The notes beneath the pieces were generated by a model. That model saw nothing but the letters and a program-made list of their open reading frames with translations, made no database searches and was not told the DNA's origin. The position numbers and the translations under genes were made by a program. Below are positions 41,385 through 50,834 of a stretch of DNA of 64,000 nt, piece by piece (positions within the stretch are counted from its first letter, which is position 1; every line of letters starts with the position of its first letter). Source of the DNA: Hyphomicrobiales bacterium (GTDB taxonomy: Bacteria; Pseudomonadota; Alphaproteobacteria; Rhizobiales; Rhizobiaceae); assembly GCA_900469615.1 (NCBI GenBank), contig UBYA01000014.1, positions 163,074 to 227,073 on the forward strand, written 5' to 3'.

Positions 41385-42638
41385 ATGACATCAGCCTCCC
41401 CAAACCATCACCCCGTCGATCACCTCAAGCTGGAGAAGCTTGCGGAAGTGGCCGTTAAGGTCGGGTTGCAGCTGCAGGCCGGCCAGGATCTGCTCATGAC
41501 GGCGCCGGTCGCAGCGATGCCGCTGGTGCGGCTGATCACGCGCGAGGCCTACAAGGCCGGTGCCGGTATCGTTTCCACCTTCTATTCCGACGAAGAGACG
41601 ACGCTCGCCCGCTATGAATACGGCCAGGATGCGAGCTTCGACCGCGCCGCGACGTGGCTCTATGAAGGGATGGCCAAGGCCTTCTCCAACAACACGGCGC
41701 GCCTTGCCATTGCCGGCGACAATCCGATGCTGCTCTCCAACCAGGACCCGAATAAGGTCGCGCGCGCCAACCGCGCCAATTCGGCCGCCTACAAGCCTGC
41801 GCTCGAAAAGATCTCGAATTTCGACACCAACTGGAACATCGTTTCCTATCCGAACCCCTCCTGGGCGAAGCTGGTCTTCCCCAACGACCCGGAAGCCATC
41901 GCCGTCGCCAAGCTCGCCAAGGCGATCTTCTCGGCCTCGCGCGTCGATGTCGAAGACCCGATCGCGGCATGGGCGGAGCACAATGCCAATCTGCACAAGC
42001 GCTCGGCCTGGATGAACGGCCAGCGCTTCGCCGCCCTGCATTTCCAGGGACCGGGCACCGACCTGACGGTCGGTCTCGCTGACGGCCATGAATGGCACGG
42101 CGGCGCCTCGACGGCCAAGAACGGCATCACCTGCAACCCGAACATCCCGACGGAAGAGGTCTTCACCACGCCGCATGCGCTGCGCGTCGAGGGCCATGTG
42201 TCCTCCACCAAGCCGCTGTCGCATCAGGGCACGCTGATCGACAATATCCAGGTGCGCTTCGAAGGCGGCCGGATCGTCGAGGCCAAGGCGACGCGCGGCG
42301 AGGAAGTGCTGAACAAGGTGCTCGACACCGACGAAGGCGCGCGCCGGCTCGGCGAAGTGGCGCTGGTGCCGCACTCCTCGCCGATTTCGGCGAGTGGCAT
42401 CCTGTTCTACAACACGCTGTTCGATGAAAACGCCTCGTGCCACATCGCGCTCGGCCAGTGCTATTCGAAGTGCTTCATCGACGGCGCCAAGCTCAGCCAG
42501 GAGCAGATCAAGGCGCAAGGCGGCAATTCCAGCCTCATCCACATCGACTGGATGATCGGCTCCGACAAGGTCGATATCGACGGCATCAATGCCGACGGCT
42601 CGCGCGTGCCCGTCATGCGCAAGGGCGAATGGGCCTGA
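41385..42638 (+). CDS. Aminopeptidase, M29 family
   Basis: This 417-residue metallopeptidase is of the thermophilic aminopeptidase M29 (AmpS/PepS) type. Conserved segments include TDLTVGLADGHEWHGG, NIPTEEVFTTPHALRVEG, the E-x-x-x-T-P and A-L-G-Q-C-Y-S-K-C blocks, and H-I-D-W-M-I near the end, which supply metal ligands in the family. It would act as a cytosolic broad-specificity aminopeptidase. A good hairpin terminator follows the stop. Confidence 0.94.
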   Translation: MTSASPNHHPVDHLKLEKLAEVAVKVGLQLQAGQDLLMTAPVAAMPLVRLITREAYKAGAGIVSTFYSDEETTLARYEYGQDASFDRAATWLYEGMAKAFSNNTARLAIAGDNPMLLSNQDPNKVARANRANSAAYKPALEKISNFDTNWNIVSYPNPSWAKLVFPNDPEAIAVAKLAKAIFSASRVDVEDPIAAWAEHNANLHKRSAWMNGQRFAALHFQGPGTDLTVGLADGHEWHGGASTAKNGITCNPNIPTEEVFTTPHALRVEGHVSSTKPLSHQGTLIDNIQVRFEGGRIVEAKATRGEEVLNKVLDTDEGARRLGEVALVPHSSPISASGILFYNTLFDENASCHIALGQCYSKCFIDGAKLSQEQIKAQGGNSSLIHIDWMIGSDKVDIDGINADGSRVPVMRKGEWA

Positions 42639-42665
42639 CGAGGTCCGGACATTCGAATGCGATCG

Positions 42666-42696
42666 TGCCGCGGTATCCATGCCGCGGCATTTTTTT
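42666..42696 (+). terminator. Rho-independent terminator after M29 aminopeptidase
   Basis: TGCCGCGG (42666-42673) pairs with CCGCGGCA (42682-42689) and is followed by seven T residues (42690-42696). Confidence 0.85.
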
Positions 42697-42711
42697 GGCC
42701 GGCATCGCGAG

Positions 42712-43302
42712 TCAGATCGTCGCCAGCGCTTTCCTGACGCGTTCGAGATACGCCTTGCGCCCGGCATCGGTGACGCGGTCCATATCGTGCAGCGCCAGCA
42801 TGCGAAAATTCAGTCGCTTGGCGCAGAAGGCGGCAATGCCGCGCTTCAACAGGCGGCGCACCGGATTGCCCATATAGAAGTGCACGATCCACCAGGGCGA
42901 GCCCGTGGTGGTCAGCGCCCAGAACAGCCGGATATTGGTGAGCTGCGGCACGATGCGACCGCCTGCGGGATCATGGGTGAAGGCGACGCCCGGCGCAAAG
43001 GCGCGATCGAAGAAGCCCTTAAGGATGGCCGGAAAATTGAACCACCATTGCGGAAAGACCAGGATAAGTCCTTCTGCGGCTCGCAGACGGGCGACGACAT
43101 TGTCGACGCCTGACCTGTCATAGGGCTCATCGAAATAGCCGCGCCGCTCGGCTTCCGAAAGGCTGGGATCGAAACCCTCGCGATAGAGATCGAGCAGATC
43201 GACCTCGTGACCGCCGGCGGCAAGCGTTTCCTGTGCAAGTCTCGCCACGGCGGCAGCGAAGCTGTCTTCCAAAGGATGGGCCAGCACCAGCAGGATATGC
43301 AT
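42712..43302 (-). CDS. NAD(P)H-dependent quinone/flavin oxidoreductase
   Basis: This 196-residue flavodoxin-like fold protein is of the NQO1/KefF/MdaB group. HILLVLAHPLEDSFAAAV is the FMN phosphate loop, FPQWWFNFPAILKGFFDRAF is the flavin-binding segment, and TTTGSPWWIV forms the later loop. It would reduce quinones or azo compounds by two electrons. Its ATG overlaps the xseA stop by one base (TGATG), so translation is coupled to xseA, a pairing with no obvious functional link. Confidence 0.9.
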   Translation of the reverse strand: MHILLVLAHPLEDSFAAAVARLAQETLAAGGHEVDLLDLYREGFDPSLSEAERRGYFDEPYDRSGVDNVVARLRAAEGLILVFPQWWFNFPAILKGFFDRAFAPGVAFTHDPAGGRIVPQLTNIRLFWALTTTGSPWWIVHFYMGNPVRRLLKRGIAAFCAKRLNFRMLALHDMDRVTDAGRKAYLERVRKALATI

Positions 43303-44918
43303 CAGAAGAGGCTTCCCTGCTTTGGCGGAGCGGCGGATTCCGCCGGCTTTGCAGCTCGCTTCTTCGCCGGCGCGGCTCCTGTTGGCGGAACGGTCGGCGA
43401 TGGCGCTGCATCGCCCTCCCCCGTGATCGCGCCCACGCGGCCATCCGCGAATTCGATGGAGATCGCCGCGCCCGTGGAAAGCGCCGAAGCCAGCGAAACC
43501 GGGCGGTCATCCTCGTCGCGGACGACCGCGTATCCACGCTTCAGGACGTTCTTGTAGGAGAGCGATTGCAGGATGCGCTCCTGCGCCACGAGCTCGCTGC
43601 GTGCGCGGGTCAGCTGATGACGGATGGCCGTATCGGCGTGACGCACGAGATTGCCGAGCCGGTCGCGAGCCCTCCCCGTCTGCGCTTCGAGGCGCGACGG
43701 CAGCGTAGCGAAGACCGCGTCGGCGCGCTCGATGCGGGCACGGGAGCGATCGAGCATGCGCTCGATGGTCCGCTCCGCCCGGGTCATGCGCTCGCCCAGT
43801 TGCTGGCGGCGCTCGGCAATGCGGTTCGACAGGATATCCGGCCGCAACTGAGAAGCCATGCGCTCGAAGGCGCGGCGCTTGTTCAGCGTGTTCAGCTCCA
43901 GCCCCCGGCCGAGACCGGCGGCGGCCTCGTCGAAACGGCGGCGCGGCAGGGCCAGAATCTGGTCGAGCGAAGGCAGGGCGCGCAACAGCGCGCGCACCGA
44001 TTGCCGGCGTTGATCCATCTGGCGGCTCACGCCGCCCTGCAGCCGGGCGGCGAGGCTTGCAAGCTGCGCCTCCAGTTCGGCCTTCACCGGCACGGCCATT
44101 TCGGCCGCACCCGTCGGCGTCGGGGCGCGCATGTCGGCGGCGTAGTCGATCAAGGTCCAGTCGGTCTCGTGGCCGACCGCCGAAATCAGCGGGATTTCGC
44201 TGGCCGCTGCGGCACGGACCACGGCCTCGTCGTTGAAGCTCCAGAGATCCTCCAGACTGCCACCGCCGCGTGCGACGATCAGCACGTCGGGGCGCGGGAT
44301 CGAGCCGCCGGGTGCAAACTCGTTGAAGCCGCGAATGGCATTCGCCACCTCGTCGCCGGAACCCTCCCCCTGTACCTTTACCGGCCAGACCAGCACATGC
44401 ACCGGGAAGCGATCGGAGATGCGGTGCAGGATATCGCGGATGACGGCGCCGGTCGGCGAGGTGACGACGCCGATCACCTTTGGCATGAAGGGAAGCCGGC
44501 GCTTGCGCTCGGAATCGAAAAGACCCTCGGCGCCGAGCTTGCGCTTGCGCTCCTCCAGCAGCGCCATCAAGGCACCGGCACCGGCCGGCTCCAGGCTTTC
44601 GATGACGATCTGATATTTCGAGGAGCCGGGGAAGGTCGTCACCTTGCCGGTGGCGATGACTTCCATTCCTTCCTCGGGGCGGAATTTCAGCTTGGAGAAC
44701 GTGCCTTTCCAGATGACCGCGTCGATGCGGGAGCGATCGTCCTTCAGCGAGAAATAGGCATGGCCCGAGGAATGTGGGCCGCGATAGCCGGAGATTTCCC
44801 CGCGCACCCGCACCTGGTCGAACGCGTTCTCGACCGTGCGCTTGATCGATCCGGATAGTTCCGAGACGGAATATTCCGTCAGGTTCGACGGCGAATCATT
44901 CTCAAAAAAGCTGCTCAT
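43302..44918 (-). CDS. xseA: Exodeoxyribonuclease VII large subunit
   Basis: XseA is the catalytic subunit of exonuclease VII, which degrades single-stranded DNA in both directions. The 538-residue protein has the N-terminal OB-fold (VRVRGEISGYRGPHSSGHAYF). The catalytic domain includes IGVVTSPTGAVIRDI, DVLIVARGGGSLEDLW and SAVGHETDWTLID. A long coiled-coil region follows, and a C-terminal RGYAVVRDE segment. A low-complexity Ala/Pro/Lys tail of about 45 residues is extra. ATG 44918 follows AAAGAGGAC. The xseB gene is not in this window. Confidence 0.96.
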   Translation of the reverse strand: MSSFFENDSPSNLTEYSVSELSGSIKRTVENAFDQVRVRGEISGYRGPHSSGHAYFSLKDDRSRIDAVIWKGTFSKLKFRPEEGMEVIATGKVTTFPGSSKYQIVIESLEPAGAGALMALLEERKRKLGAEGLFDSERKRRLPFMPKVIGVVTSPTGAVIRDILHRISDRFPVHVLVWPVKVQGEGSGDEVANAIRGFNEFAPGGSIPRPDVLIVARGGGSLEDLWSFNDEAVVRAAAASEIPLISAVGHETDWTLIDYAADMRAPTPTGAAEMAVPVKAELEAQLASLAARLQGGVSRQMDQRRQSVRALLRALPSLDQILALPRRRFDEAAAGLGRGLELNTLNKRRAFERMASQLRPDILSNRIAERRQQLGERMTRAERTIERMLDRSRARIERADAVFATLPSRLEAQTGRARDRLGNLVRHADTAIRHQLTRARSELVAQERILQSLSYKNVLKRGYAVVRDEDDRPVSLASALSTGAAISIEFADGRVGAITGEGDAAPSPTVPPTGAAPAKKRAAKPAESAAPPKQGSLF

Positions 44919-45156
44919 GTCCTCTTTCTAGCCGATGTCGCGGAAAATGCGGAGCCTTGTGCATACCCCTTAAGTCTGAATCGATCGGAGGAAGCGGTTG
45001 TGCGCATATTCGAGGTGCCGTCGCCTTCTCTGCATGTTCCGTAGCGGCCATGGAGCTTATTGCTTCATGAAGCGTTAACCCTACTGACAAAGCCTTTCTT
45101 AGCCATCCACGCGTAAATCTGTGCAAACTGGTTTTTGGTAAAGAGGATATGGAGCG

Positions 45157-45384
45157 ATGATATTCGCGACCGCCACGATCATCGGAATTGCCGCCGGGCT
45201 GCAGCGCACCACCATCGGCGCCTTGCTCGGCGTGGCCCTGGTGAGCATCGCCTTCATGGCGGCGGTTGCAATGTCCGTCGTGCCGCCGCCGCTGATGACA
45301 CTGTTCATTGCGCTCGGCGGCTACAACCTCGGTTTCATCGGCTACATCGTCACAGCCGGCATGCTGGAGCAACGGCGCGCGTGA
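45157..45384 (+). CDS. Small two-span membrane protein, unknown
   Basis: This 75-residue protein has two or three hydrophobic helices (ATIIGIAAGLQ, GALLGVALVSIAFMAAVAMSV and LMTLFIALGGYNLGFIGYIV) separated by a VVPPP turn. The ATG at 45157 has a GGAG site close upstream. I do not recognise the family; consistent hydrophobic patterning and GC-rich third codon positions support real coding. The preceding 238 bp to xseA hold both divergent promoters and nothing else that I can name. Confidence 0.65.
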   Translation: MIFATATIIGIAAGLQRTTIGALLGVALVSIAFMAAVAMSVVPPPLMTLFIALGGYNLGFIGYIVTAGMLEQRRA

Positions 45385-45417
45385 ACCGCTGCGCACGTTT
45401 CCTGGAATTGTTCCAGC

Positions 45418-47271
45418 TCAACCCTGCGGTTTGAAACGGAAGAAACGAACCGGCGCATCCGCCGGCGCCGGGATCGGTTCCAGATAAGCCGGCACATGGC
45501 CCGCGCCGAGCTGGGCATACAGCCCTTTCGGCTCCATCTCCGACAGCATTTCCACCTGCGGATCGCCCTTGCAGAAGGCGACCAGCGTCACCTTCGCTTC
45601 GCGGAGAAGCGCCTCCGCCTGCTGCGGCTCCGCAAGGGCGATATGCAGCTCGGCCAGCATCCCGGCCTGATCGCGATGATAGGGTCCGGAGAGCGCGCGA
45701 TGCGGCGTGAAGCGCAAAAGCGGCGCTCCCATGTTGGAAGCCGATACGATCACCCCTGGCTCCAGGCCGGCGATGGGCGCCAGCGCTGCCTTCGAGGCGC
45801 AATCGGCGCTCTCCTCGGCCTTGGCAGGGGCCGCGACGGCAAGGTTGTTGCCGAGACTTTTGCTGGCGAGAGCACCGCCGACGGCCCACACGGCCGGGAC
45901 GGAAACCAGCATCGCACCGACATAGAGCAAGACCGAGCGCAAGCTTCTGGTATCGGCCATGTAGGTCCGCCGCAGTTCGGCGATCAGCAGGGCCAATGGC
46001 GGGATCGCCAGCAGATTGGCGAACTCCGCGCCACGCACCTGCACGAGGGTAATCACCCAGTTGACCGCAACCAGAGCCAGGAGCACCGCGTGCAGGCTTG
46101 GCCGATCGTTTCGCAGGATGCGGAGCGCGCAGACAAGGATCGCCAGAAAGCCCGTCGCATAGAACGCCCCGAGCGTATTCGGCTCGCTGTGCGCCATCAA
46201 AACGATCGATTGCGCCTCCGTGACCTTGCTCAACCAAAGCTGCACCAGCATCGGATCCAGATCGGCAAGCGGATTGCGCAGGCATTGCGGCGCGAGCGCC
46301 ACCGTCGTCGCGAACACGAACGCGCCGTTGGCGGCCAGCACCGCGATCCGCCACGGCCGGGACAGACGGCTCGCAAGGAGCGTCGACAGCAATAGCCCGA
46401 TGCAGCCGGCGCCGGTAATGCCGTAAAAGCCCAGCGAGAGATTGTCGCAAGTGACCGTCGAATAGAAGCGCGGCGGCACCAGCGAGAAGAAAACCGCACT
46501 CACGGCAAGCGCCAGCGTCAAGGCGAAAGCCTTTGCGGCGGGAGCGAAATCTTCACCTTTCCAGGCCCACAGACAGGCAACCGTCATGCAGGCGACCGCC
46601 ACGAAGGGTGTCGTCTCCGCACCGATGCCGAGCTGGACGGCAAGCGCGACGGCGGCGATGGCGAAGTTGCGCGGCCGATAGGTTTCATCGACCAGCATGG
46701 CGGCGGTAAGGGCGACGAGGCCGAGCTGGACATTGTCGTGATCGATGGATCCCGGCACGAAGCGCGGCGAGATCAGGATGAACATTGCCGTCAGGATCAG
46801 CGAAAAGTGCATGCCTTCCGCGCCGGCGATGCGCCGGCCCGCCAGCCCCATGAAGAACATCAGCGGCAGCACGAGCATGAGCGGCCAGACGGTCAGCGCC
46901 GCCGCCTCGGCGCCTTCCGGCGAGAAGAACATCCGGAAGAAGAGAATGAGGCCCGCAATCGGCAGATCGATGAAGCGCGACCAGTGCATCAGCGTTCCGC
47001 CTTCGAGGCCGAGGCGATATTGCATCATGTCGAACCAGCCCTGGCCGGCAAGAAAATCGCGCACTTCGACGAGACGCATCGCATCGTCGTTATCAGGGCC
47101 GACATAATCCGCAAGATGGCGATGAATGACGAGCTGCGCGACGATGACGACGGCGGCATAGATGAGCGCGACGAAGACAGAATGCGACCAGCGAAGCGAG
47201 GCTTGCCTCTCTGCCGCTCCGGCCGTCTTCGGCGGCATTGCCAAGCTCTGCGCCATGTCGATGAACCCCAT
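45418..47271 (-). CDS. Polytopic membrane protein, GT-C glycosyltransferase-like
   Basis: This 617-residue protein has about 11-13 hydrophobic helices and a C-terminal soluble domain (about 500-617). After the first helix comes a loop with the acidic cluster D60-N-D-D63 followed by VRDFLAGQGWFDMMQYRL, and later SPRFVPGSIDHDNVQLG. This resembles the first periplasmic loop of GT-C enzymes (ArnT/STT3-like) that use polyprenyl-phosphate sugars. No family name is certain. It faces away from a GtrB-like and GtrA pair, supporting a glycan-modification role. The start could also be ATG 47256. Confidence 0.7.
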   Translation of the reverse strand: MGFIDMAQSLAMPPKTAGAAERQASLRWSHSVFVALIYAAVVIVAQLVIHRHLADYVGPDNDDAMRLVEVRDFLAGQGWFDMMQYRLGLEGGTLMHWSRFIDLPIAGLILFFRMFFSPEGAEAAALTVWPLMLVLPLMFFMGLAGRRIAGAEGMHFSLILTAMFILISPRFVPGSIDHDNVQLGLVALTAAMLVDETYRPRNFAIAAVALAVQLGIGAETTPFVAVACMTVACLWAWKGEDFAPAAKAFALTLALAVSAVFFSLVPPRFYSTVTCDNLSLGFYGITGAGCIGLLLSTLLASRLSRPWRIAVLAANGAFVFATTVALAPQCLRNPLADLDPMLVQLWLSKVTEAQSIVLMAHSEPNTLGAFYATGFLAILVCALRILRNDRPSLHAVLLALVAVNWVITLVQVRGAEFANLLAIPPLALLIAELRRTYMADTRSLRSVLLYVGAMLVSVPAVWAVGGALASKSLGNNLAVAAPAKAEESADCASKAALAPIAGLEPGVIVSASNMGAPLLRFTPHRALSGPYHRDQAGMLAELHIALAEPQQAEALLREAKVTLVAFCKGDPQVEMLSEMEPKGLYAQLGAGHVPAYLEPIPAPADAPVRFFRFKPQG

Positions 47272-47495
47272 GTTGGAAGCATATTCGGGGCGCTACGCTA
47301 GCGGTTGCCGATCAAGAAACAGTAAAGCCCGCCGCCATGACCGAATTCATCACGATAATGTTTTTCGCGATGCCGGGATCCCGCCATTTTTATTTCGCAG
47401 CCATAGGGTCTTATTAACAGCCAGCGGGATAAGCTCTCGTCCGGATTGTCCATCGGTCCTCACCTGGACTTCACACGCAGTAACCGGTCAAGACC

Positions 47496-48509
47496 ATGTG
47501 GAACGAGAAGCTGAACATCGCCGTCCTTCTGCCCTGCTACAACGAAGCCGCGACGATCGGTGATGTCGTGCGGGGCTTCCGCAAGGCCCTGCCGCAGGCT
47601 GCGATCTATGTCTACGACAATAACTCCACCGACGGCACCGCGCTGCACGCGATACTCGCGGGCGCGACCGTCGTGCGCGAGCGCCGGCAGGGCAAGGGTC
47701 ATGTGGTGCGGCGCATGTTCGCCGACATCGAGGCCGACATCTACCTGATGGCCGATGGCGACGGCACCTATGCGCCCGAAGACGGCGAAGAACTGATCCG
47801 CACGCTGCTGACGGAGGGTTCCGACATGGTCGTCGGCACGCGCCGCAACGTGCATAGCGATGCCGGACGGCAAGGCCACGCCTTCGGCAACCGCATTTTC
47901 AACTGGCTCTACCGCACCATCTTCGGCGCCGATTTCACCGATATCTTCTCCGGCTACCGCGCTTTCTCGCGCCGCTTCGTCAAGAGCTTCCCGGCCGTAT
48001 CGGGCGGCTTCGAGATCGAGACGGAAATGTCGGTCCATGCCTCGCGGCTGAAGCTGCCGGTCAGTGAACTGGAGCTCGATTACGGGCGGCGGCCGGAAGG
48101 CTCGCATTCCAAGCTTTCGACCTTCCGCGACGGTTGGAAGATCCTCTGGATGTTCGCGATGCTGATGAAGGAAACGCGGCCTTTCGCCTTCTTCGGCATT
48201 CTGAGCGCCATTTCCATGGAGCTCAGCATCGGTTTCTCTATTCCCGTCTTCGTCGAGTATTTCGAAACCGGTCTGGTGACGCGCATGCCGACCTGGGTGC
48301 TTTCCATGGCGCTGACGATGATTACCTTCATGCTGTTTACCGCCGGATTGATCCTCGATTCCGTGGCGCGAGCCCGCGCCGAACAATTGCGCATCCATTA
48401 CATGAGCCTTGCCAAGCCCTCTTCGAGCGAGGCCGGCGGCGGCCGGATAGCCCGCATGGCGGAACCCGAAAAGCCGGCGAGCCGGAAGAAAAAGGCCAAG
48501 GCCGCATGA
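47496..48509 (+). CDS. GT2 glycosyltransferase, GtrB/DPM-like
   Basis: This 337-residue protein has an N-terminal GT-A domain: AVLLPCYNEAATIGDVV, YVYDNNSTDGT, and MADGDGTYAPED with the metal-binding D-x-D at 88-90. Two membrane helices follow near 236-258 and 270-292. This is the layout of GtrB and bacterial dolichol-phosphate-type transferases, which charge polyprenyl phosphate with a sugar on the cytoplasmic face. Its last four bases overlap the GtrA start. Confidence 0.9.
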   Translation: MWNEKLNIAVLLPCYNEAATIGDVVRGFRKALPQAAIYVYDNNSTDGTALHAILAGATVVRERRQGKGHVVRRMFADIEADIYLMADGDGTYAPEDGEELIRTLLTEGSDMVVGTRRNVHSDAGRQGHAFGNRIFNWLYRTIFGADFTDIFSGYRAFSRRFVKSFPAVSGGFEIETEMSVHASRLKLPVSELELDYGRRPEGSHSKLSTFRDGWKILWMFAMLMKETRPFAFFGILSAISMELSIGFSIPVFVEYFETGLVTRMPTWVLSMALTMITFMLFTAGLILDSVARARAEQLRIHYMSLAKPSSSEAGGGRIARMAEPEKPASRKKKAKAA

Positions 48510-48892
48510 AAAAGCTGCTTCGCTTCCTGATCGCCGGCGGCGTCGGCTTCGTGGTCGATGCGGGCGTCCTGCATCTGCTGCTGTGGTTTACGCCGGTCGG
48601 CCCCTTCGTCGGCCGGGCCGTTTCGATACCGAGCGCGCTGCTCGCAACCTGGTTCATCAACCGCAACTTCACCTTCGGACGATCCAATCGATCGCTGGCG
48701 GCGGAAGGCTTCCGCTACGGATCGGTCGGCCTGACCTCGGCATTGCTGAACTATGCCCTGTTCAGCTCGCTGCTGATGACCGAGCCGGGGCTGAGGCCGA
48801 TCATCGCCCTCACGCTGGCTTCGGCGGCTGCGACGGCGTTCAGCTTCTTCGGCTATTCACGTTTCGTGTTCCGCCACCGGCAAAATCCCTGA
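48506..48892 (+). CDS. GtrA family membrane protein (putative flippase)
   Basis: This 128-residue protein has four membrane helices and the GtrA signature: LLRFLIAGGVGFVVDAG at the N-terminus, then LATWFINRNFTFG and FRYGSVGL. GtrA proteins are thought to flip polyprenyl-phosphate-linked sugars to the periplasm. It is coupled by ATGA overlap to the GT2 gene, exactly as gtrA and gtrB pair elsewhere. Confidence 0.92.
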   Translation: MKKLLRFLIAGGVGFVVDAGVLHLLLWFTPVGPFVGRAVSIPSALLATWFINRNFTFGRSNRSLAAEGFRYGSVGLTSALLNYALFSSLLMTEPGLRPIIALTLASAAATAFSFFGYSRFVFRHRQNP

Positions 48893-48893
48893 A

Positions 48894-48937
48894 GCAGTTC
48901 CACGAAAGACGCATGGCGACTTTCCGTCGGGAACTGC
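48894..48937. repeat. Palindrome resembling half of a RIME-like element
   Basis: GCAGTTCC (48894-48901) and GGAACTGC (48930-48937) form a perfect 8-bp stem. The loop contains GACTTTCCGTCG, echoing the first palindrome of the AATTCCAGGAAAA-type repeats. It lies between convergent gtrA and oxidoreductase genes and may also act as a terminator. Confidence 0.4.
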
Positions 48938-48958
48938 ACGGGAGAACGCAGAAGCCGG

Positions 48959-49945
48959 TCAGACCGGCTCCCAGCCATCCTTCTCGCTGGCGCGATAGAT
49001 GGCGTCGATGACCTTCTGGTTGAGCTTCGAGCTTTCCAGCGGCACGATTTCCGTGCCCTCGCCGAGAGCGGCCGAGGCGAAGGCTTCCGCTTCGCGCTTG
49101 TACTGGCGGCTGTCGGGGAAGCGGAAGATCTGCGATTCCGAGTGACCACGATTGCTCAGCTCCAGCTCTTCCGCACCATAGCGGTCGGCATTGAAGGGCG
49201 ACTTCACCTCGATGAAGCCCTCGGTGCCGTGGAAGACCATGACCTGGCGATTGGCCATCTGCGTCGAGATGTAGAAGGTGAGTTCGAAATCGCCGAAATC
49301 GGCCTTGACGCTGGAATAGATGTCGGTGCCGAACTCCGGGTCGCGCTCCGTCACGGCCTGGATGCGCAGGGGTTCGCGGCCGGTGACGAAACGGGTGCTG
49401 ATCGTCGGGTAGACGCCGATATCGGGCAGGCCGCCGCCGCCGAGCGCCGGGATATTGCGCATGTTGCCGGCGTCGCGGTTGAAATAGGTGAAGGCACCCT
49501 GGATATGGCGCAGGCGGCCGATAGCGCCATCGGCGAGCAGCGAGCGGACCTTCCGCCAGACCGGCGCATAAGTGACCATGTAGGCTTCCGTCACCAGGAC
49601 CTTGTTGCGATCGCGGGCGGCGATCAGGCTGTCGATTTCGTCTGCCTTGAGCGCGATCGGCTTTTCGCACAGCACATGCTTGCCGGCATCGGCCGCCTTG
49701 ATCGTCCATTCGACATGCTGCGAGGTCGGCAGGGGAATGTAGACAGCGTCGATGGTGTCGGAGGCAAGCATCTCCTCGTAGGAGCCGAAGGCATGTGGCA
49801 CCGAGAAGCGATCCGCCATCTGCCGGGCGCGATCGAGATCGCGGCTGGCGATCGCCGTGACTAAGCAGTTTTCCGCATCCTGAATGGCCGGCACCACCAG
49901 CTCGCGGCCGATCTTCGCCGTCGATAGAATTCCGAAGCGCAGCAT
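48959..49945 (-). CDS. Gfo/Idh/MocA family oxidoreductase
   Basis: This 328-residue NAD(P)-dependent oxidoreductase has an N-terminal Rossmann domain (FGILSTAKIGRELVVPAI). It has the diagnostic HVLCEKPIAL segment, carrying the catalytic E-K-P, and a C-terminal alpha/beta domain with GGGGLPDIGVYP. Members oxidise or epimerise sugars and inositols. The substrate is not evident. ATG 49945 follows CAGGAGAGAG; an open frame extends upstream to 50062 without support. Confidence 0.92.
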   Translation of the reverse strand: MLRFGILSTAKIGRELVVPAIQDAENCLVTAIASRDLDRARQMADRFSVPHAFGSYEEMLASDTIDAVYIPLPTSQHVEWTIKAADAGKHVLCEKPIALKADEIDSLIAARDRNKVLVTEAYMVTYAPVWRKVRSLLADGAIGRLRHIQGAFTYFNRDAGNMRNIPALGGGGLPDIGVYPTISTRFVTGREPLRIQAVTERDPEFGTDIYSSVKADFGDFELTFYISTQMANRQVMVFHGTEGFIEVKSPFNADRYGAEELELSNRGHSESQIFRFPDSRQYKREAEAFASAALGEGTEIVPLESSKLNQKVIDAIYRASEKDGWEPV

Positions 49946-50264
49946 ACTCTCTCTCTCCTGAAGCATCGTCCCGAAGCAGACGGCCGCATGGCGATGATCG
50001 CGAGACGGCCCCTGCGGCGGGATTCCTTGTGAACGCGGTGGGCGAAGCGAAACGCGGGTCATTCCGCTCCGGACAAAACCGGCGCAACCTTATTCGGCCC
50101 TTGCCGAAGGCGCAACGCCCGAAGCGGCCCACAGCCGCAAACGCAGCGGCACCGCAGCCGCCACGCAATGTCCGTTTTTGTCCTCTTTCTGTCCGCCAGA
50201 TGGCTTTCGCGCCCTTCAAGCGAGACCTAGTCTCGGCTATCCTTCAAGCACAGGAGATACCGAA
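49946..50264. other. Intergenic region between divergent genes
   Basis: These 319 bp separate the divergent Gfo/Idh/MocA and isochorismatase-like genes. I see GC-rich sequence with short CCGAAG/CGGC repeats and no gene. Two TTTTGTCC/CTGTCC-like pieces near 50176-50190 lie where the promoter of the hydrolase-regulator pair is expected. Confidence 0.5.
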
Positions 50265-50834
50265 ATGTCCCATGCGGATACCGCACTGCTCGTCATCGAC
50301 GTCCAGGAATCCTTTCGTCAGCGCCCATACTGGCGAACCGACGATCTGCCTGTTTTCACCAGCCGTCTGCAGGCGCTGATCGACGGAGCCAGGGCAAAGG
50401 GAATTCCCGTCATCCAGATTTTTCATGTCGAGGATGAGGATGCGCATTTCAGTCTGAAGAGCGGCTTCGTGCGCAAGCTCGAGGAAATCTCTCTGGAGGC
50501 CGATGCCGTGTTCCACAAGCGGCGCCATTCGGCGCTCGTCGGCTCCGGCCTGGATGTCTGGCTGGTCGCGAACGGCATCCGCAAGGTGATCGTCTCGGGC
50601 ATTCGCACGGAACAATGCTGCGAGACGACCACACGGCACGCCTCCGATCTGGGCTATGAAGTCGACTACGTCACCGAGGCGACCCTGACCTTCCCGATGA
50701 CGCATGCCTCGGGCACGGTCTTCAGCGCCGACGATATCAAGAAGCGCAGCGAGCTGGTGCTGTCTGGCCGTTTCGCCCGCATCGCAACCGTCGAGGAAGC
50801 GCTCGCCGGCGCATCGACCCGGAGTGCCGCATGA
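50265..50834 (+). CDS. Isochorismatase-like cysteine hydrolase
   Basis: This 189-residue hydrolase has the expected catalytic triad: D12 (LVIDVQ), K85 (FHKRRHSA) and C118 (SGIRTEQC). Relatives include nicotinamidases, N-carbamoylsarcosine amidases and other amidases. The exact substrate is unknown. ATG 50265 has a CAGGAG site. The gene overlaps the following GlxA-type regulator by four bases (ATGA), so the regulator probably governs this small operon. Confidence 0.9.
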   Translation: MSHADTALLVIDVQESFRQRPYWRTDDLPVFTSRLQALIDGARAKGIPVIQIFHVEDEDAHFSLKSGFVRKLEEISLEADAVFHKRRHSALVGSGLDVWLVANGIRKVIVSGIRTEQCCETTTRHASDLGYEVDYVTEATLTFPMTHASGTVFSADDIKKRSELVLSGRFARIATVEEALAGASTRSAA

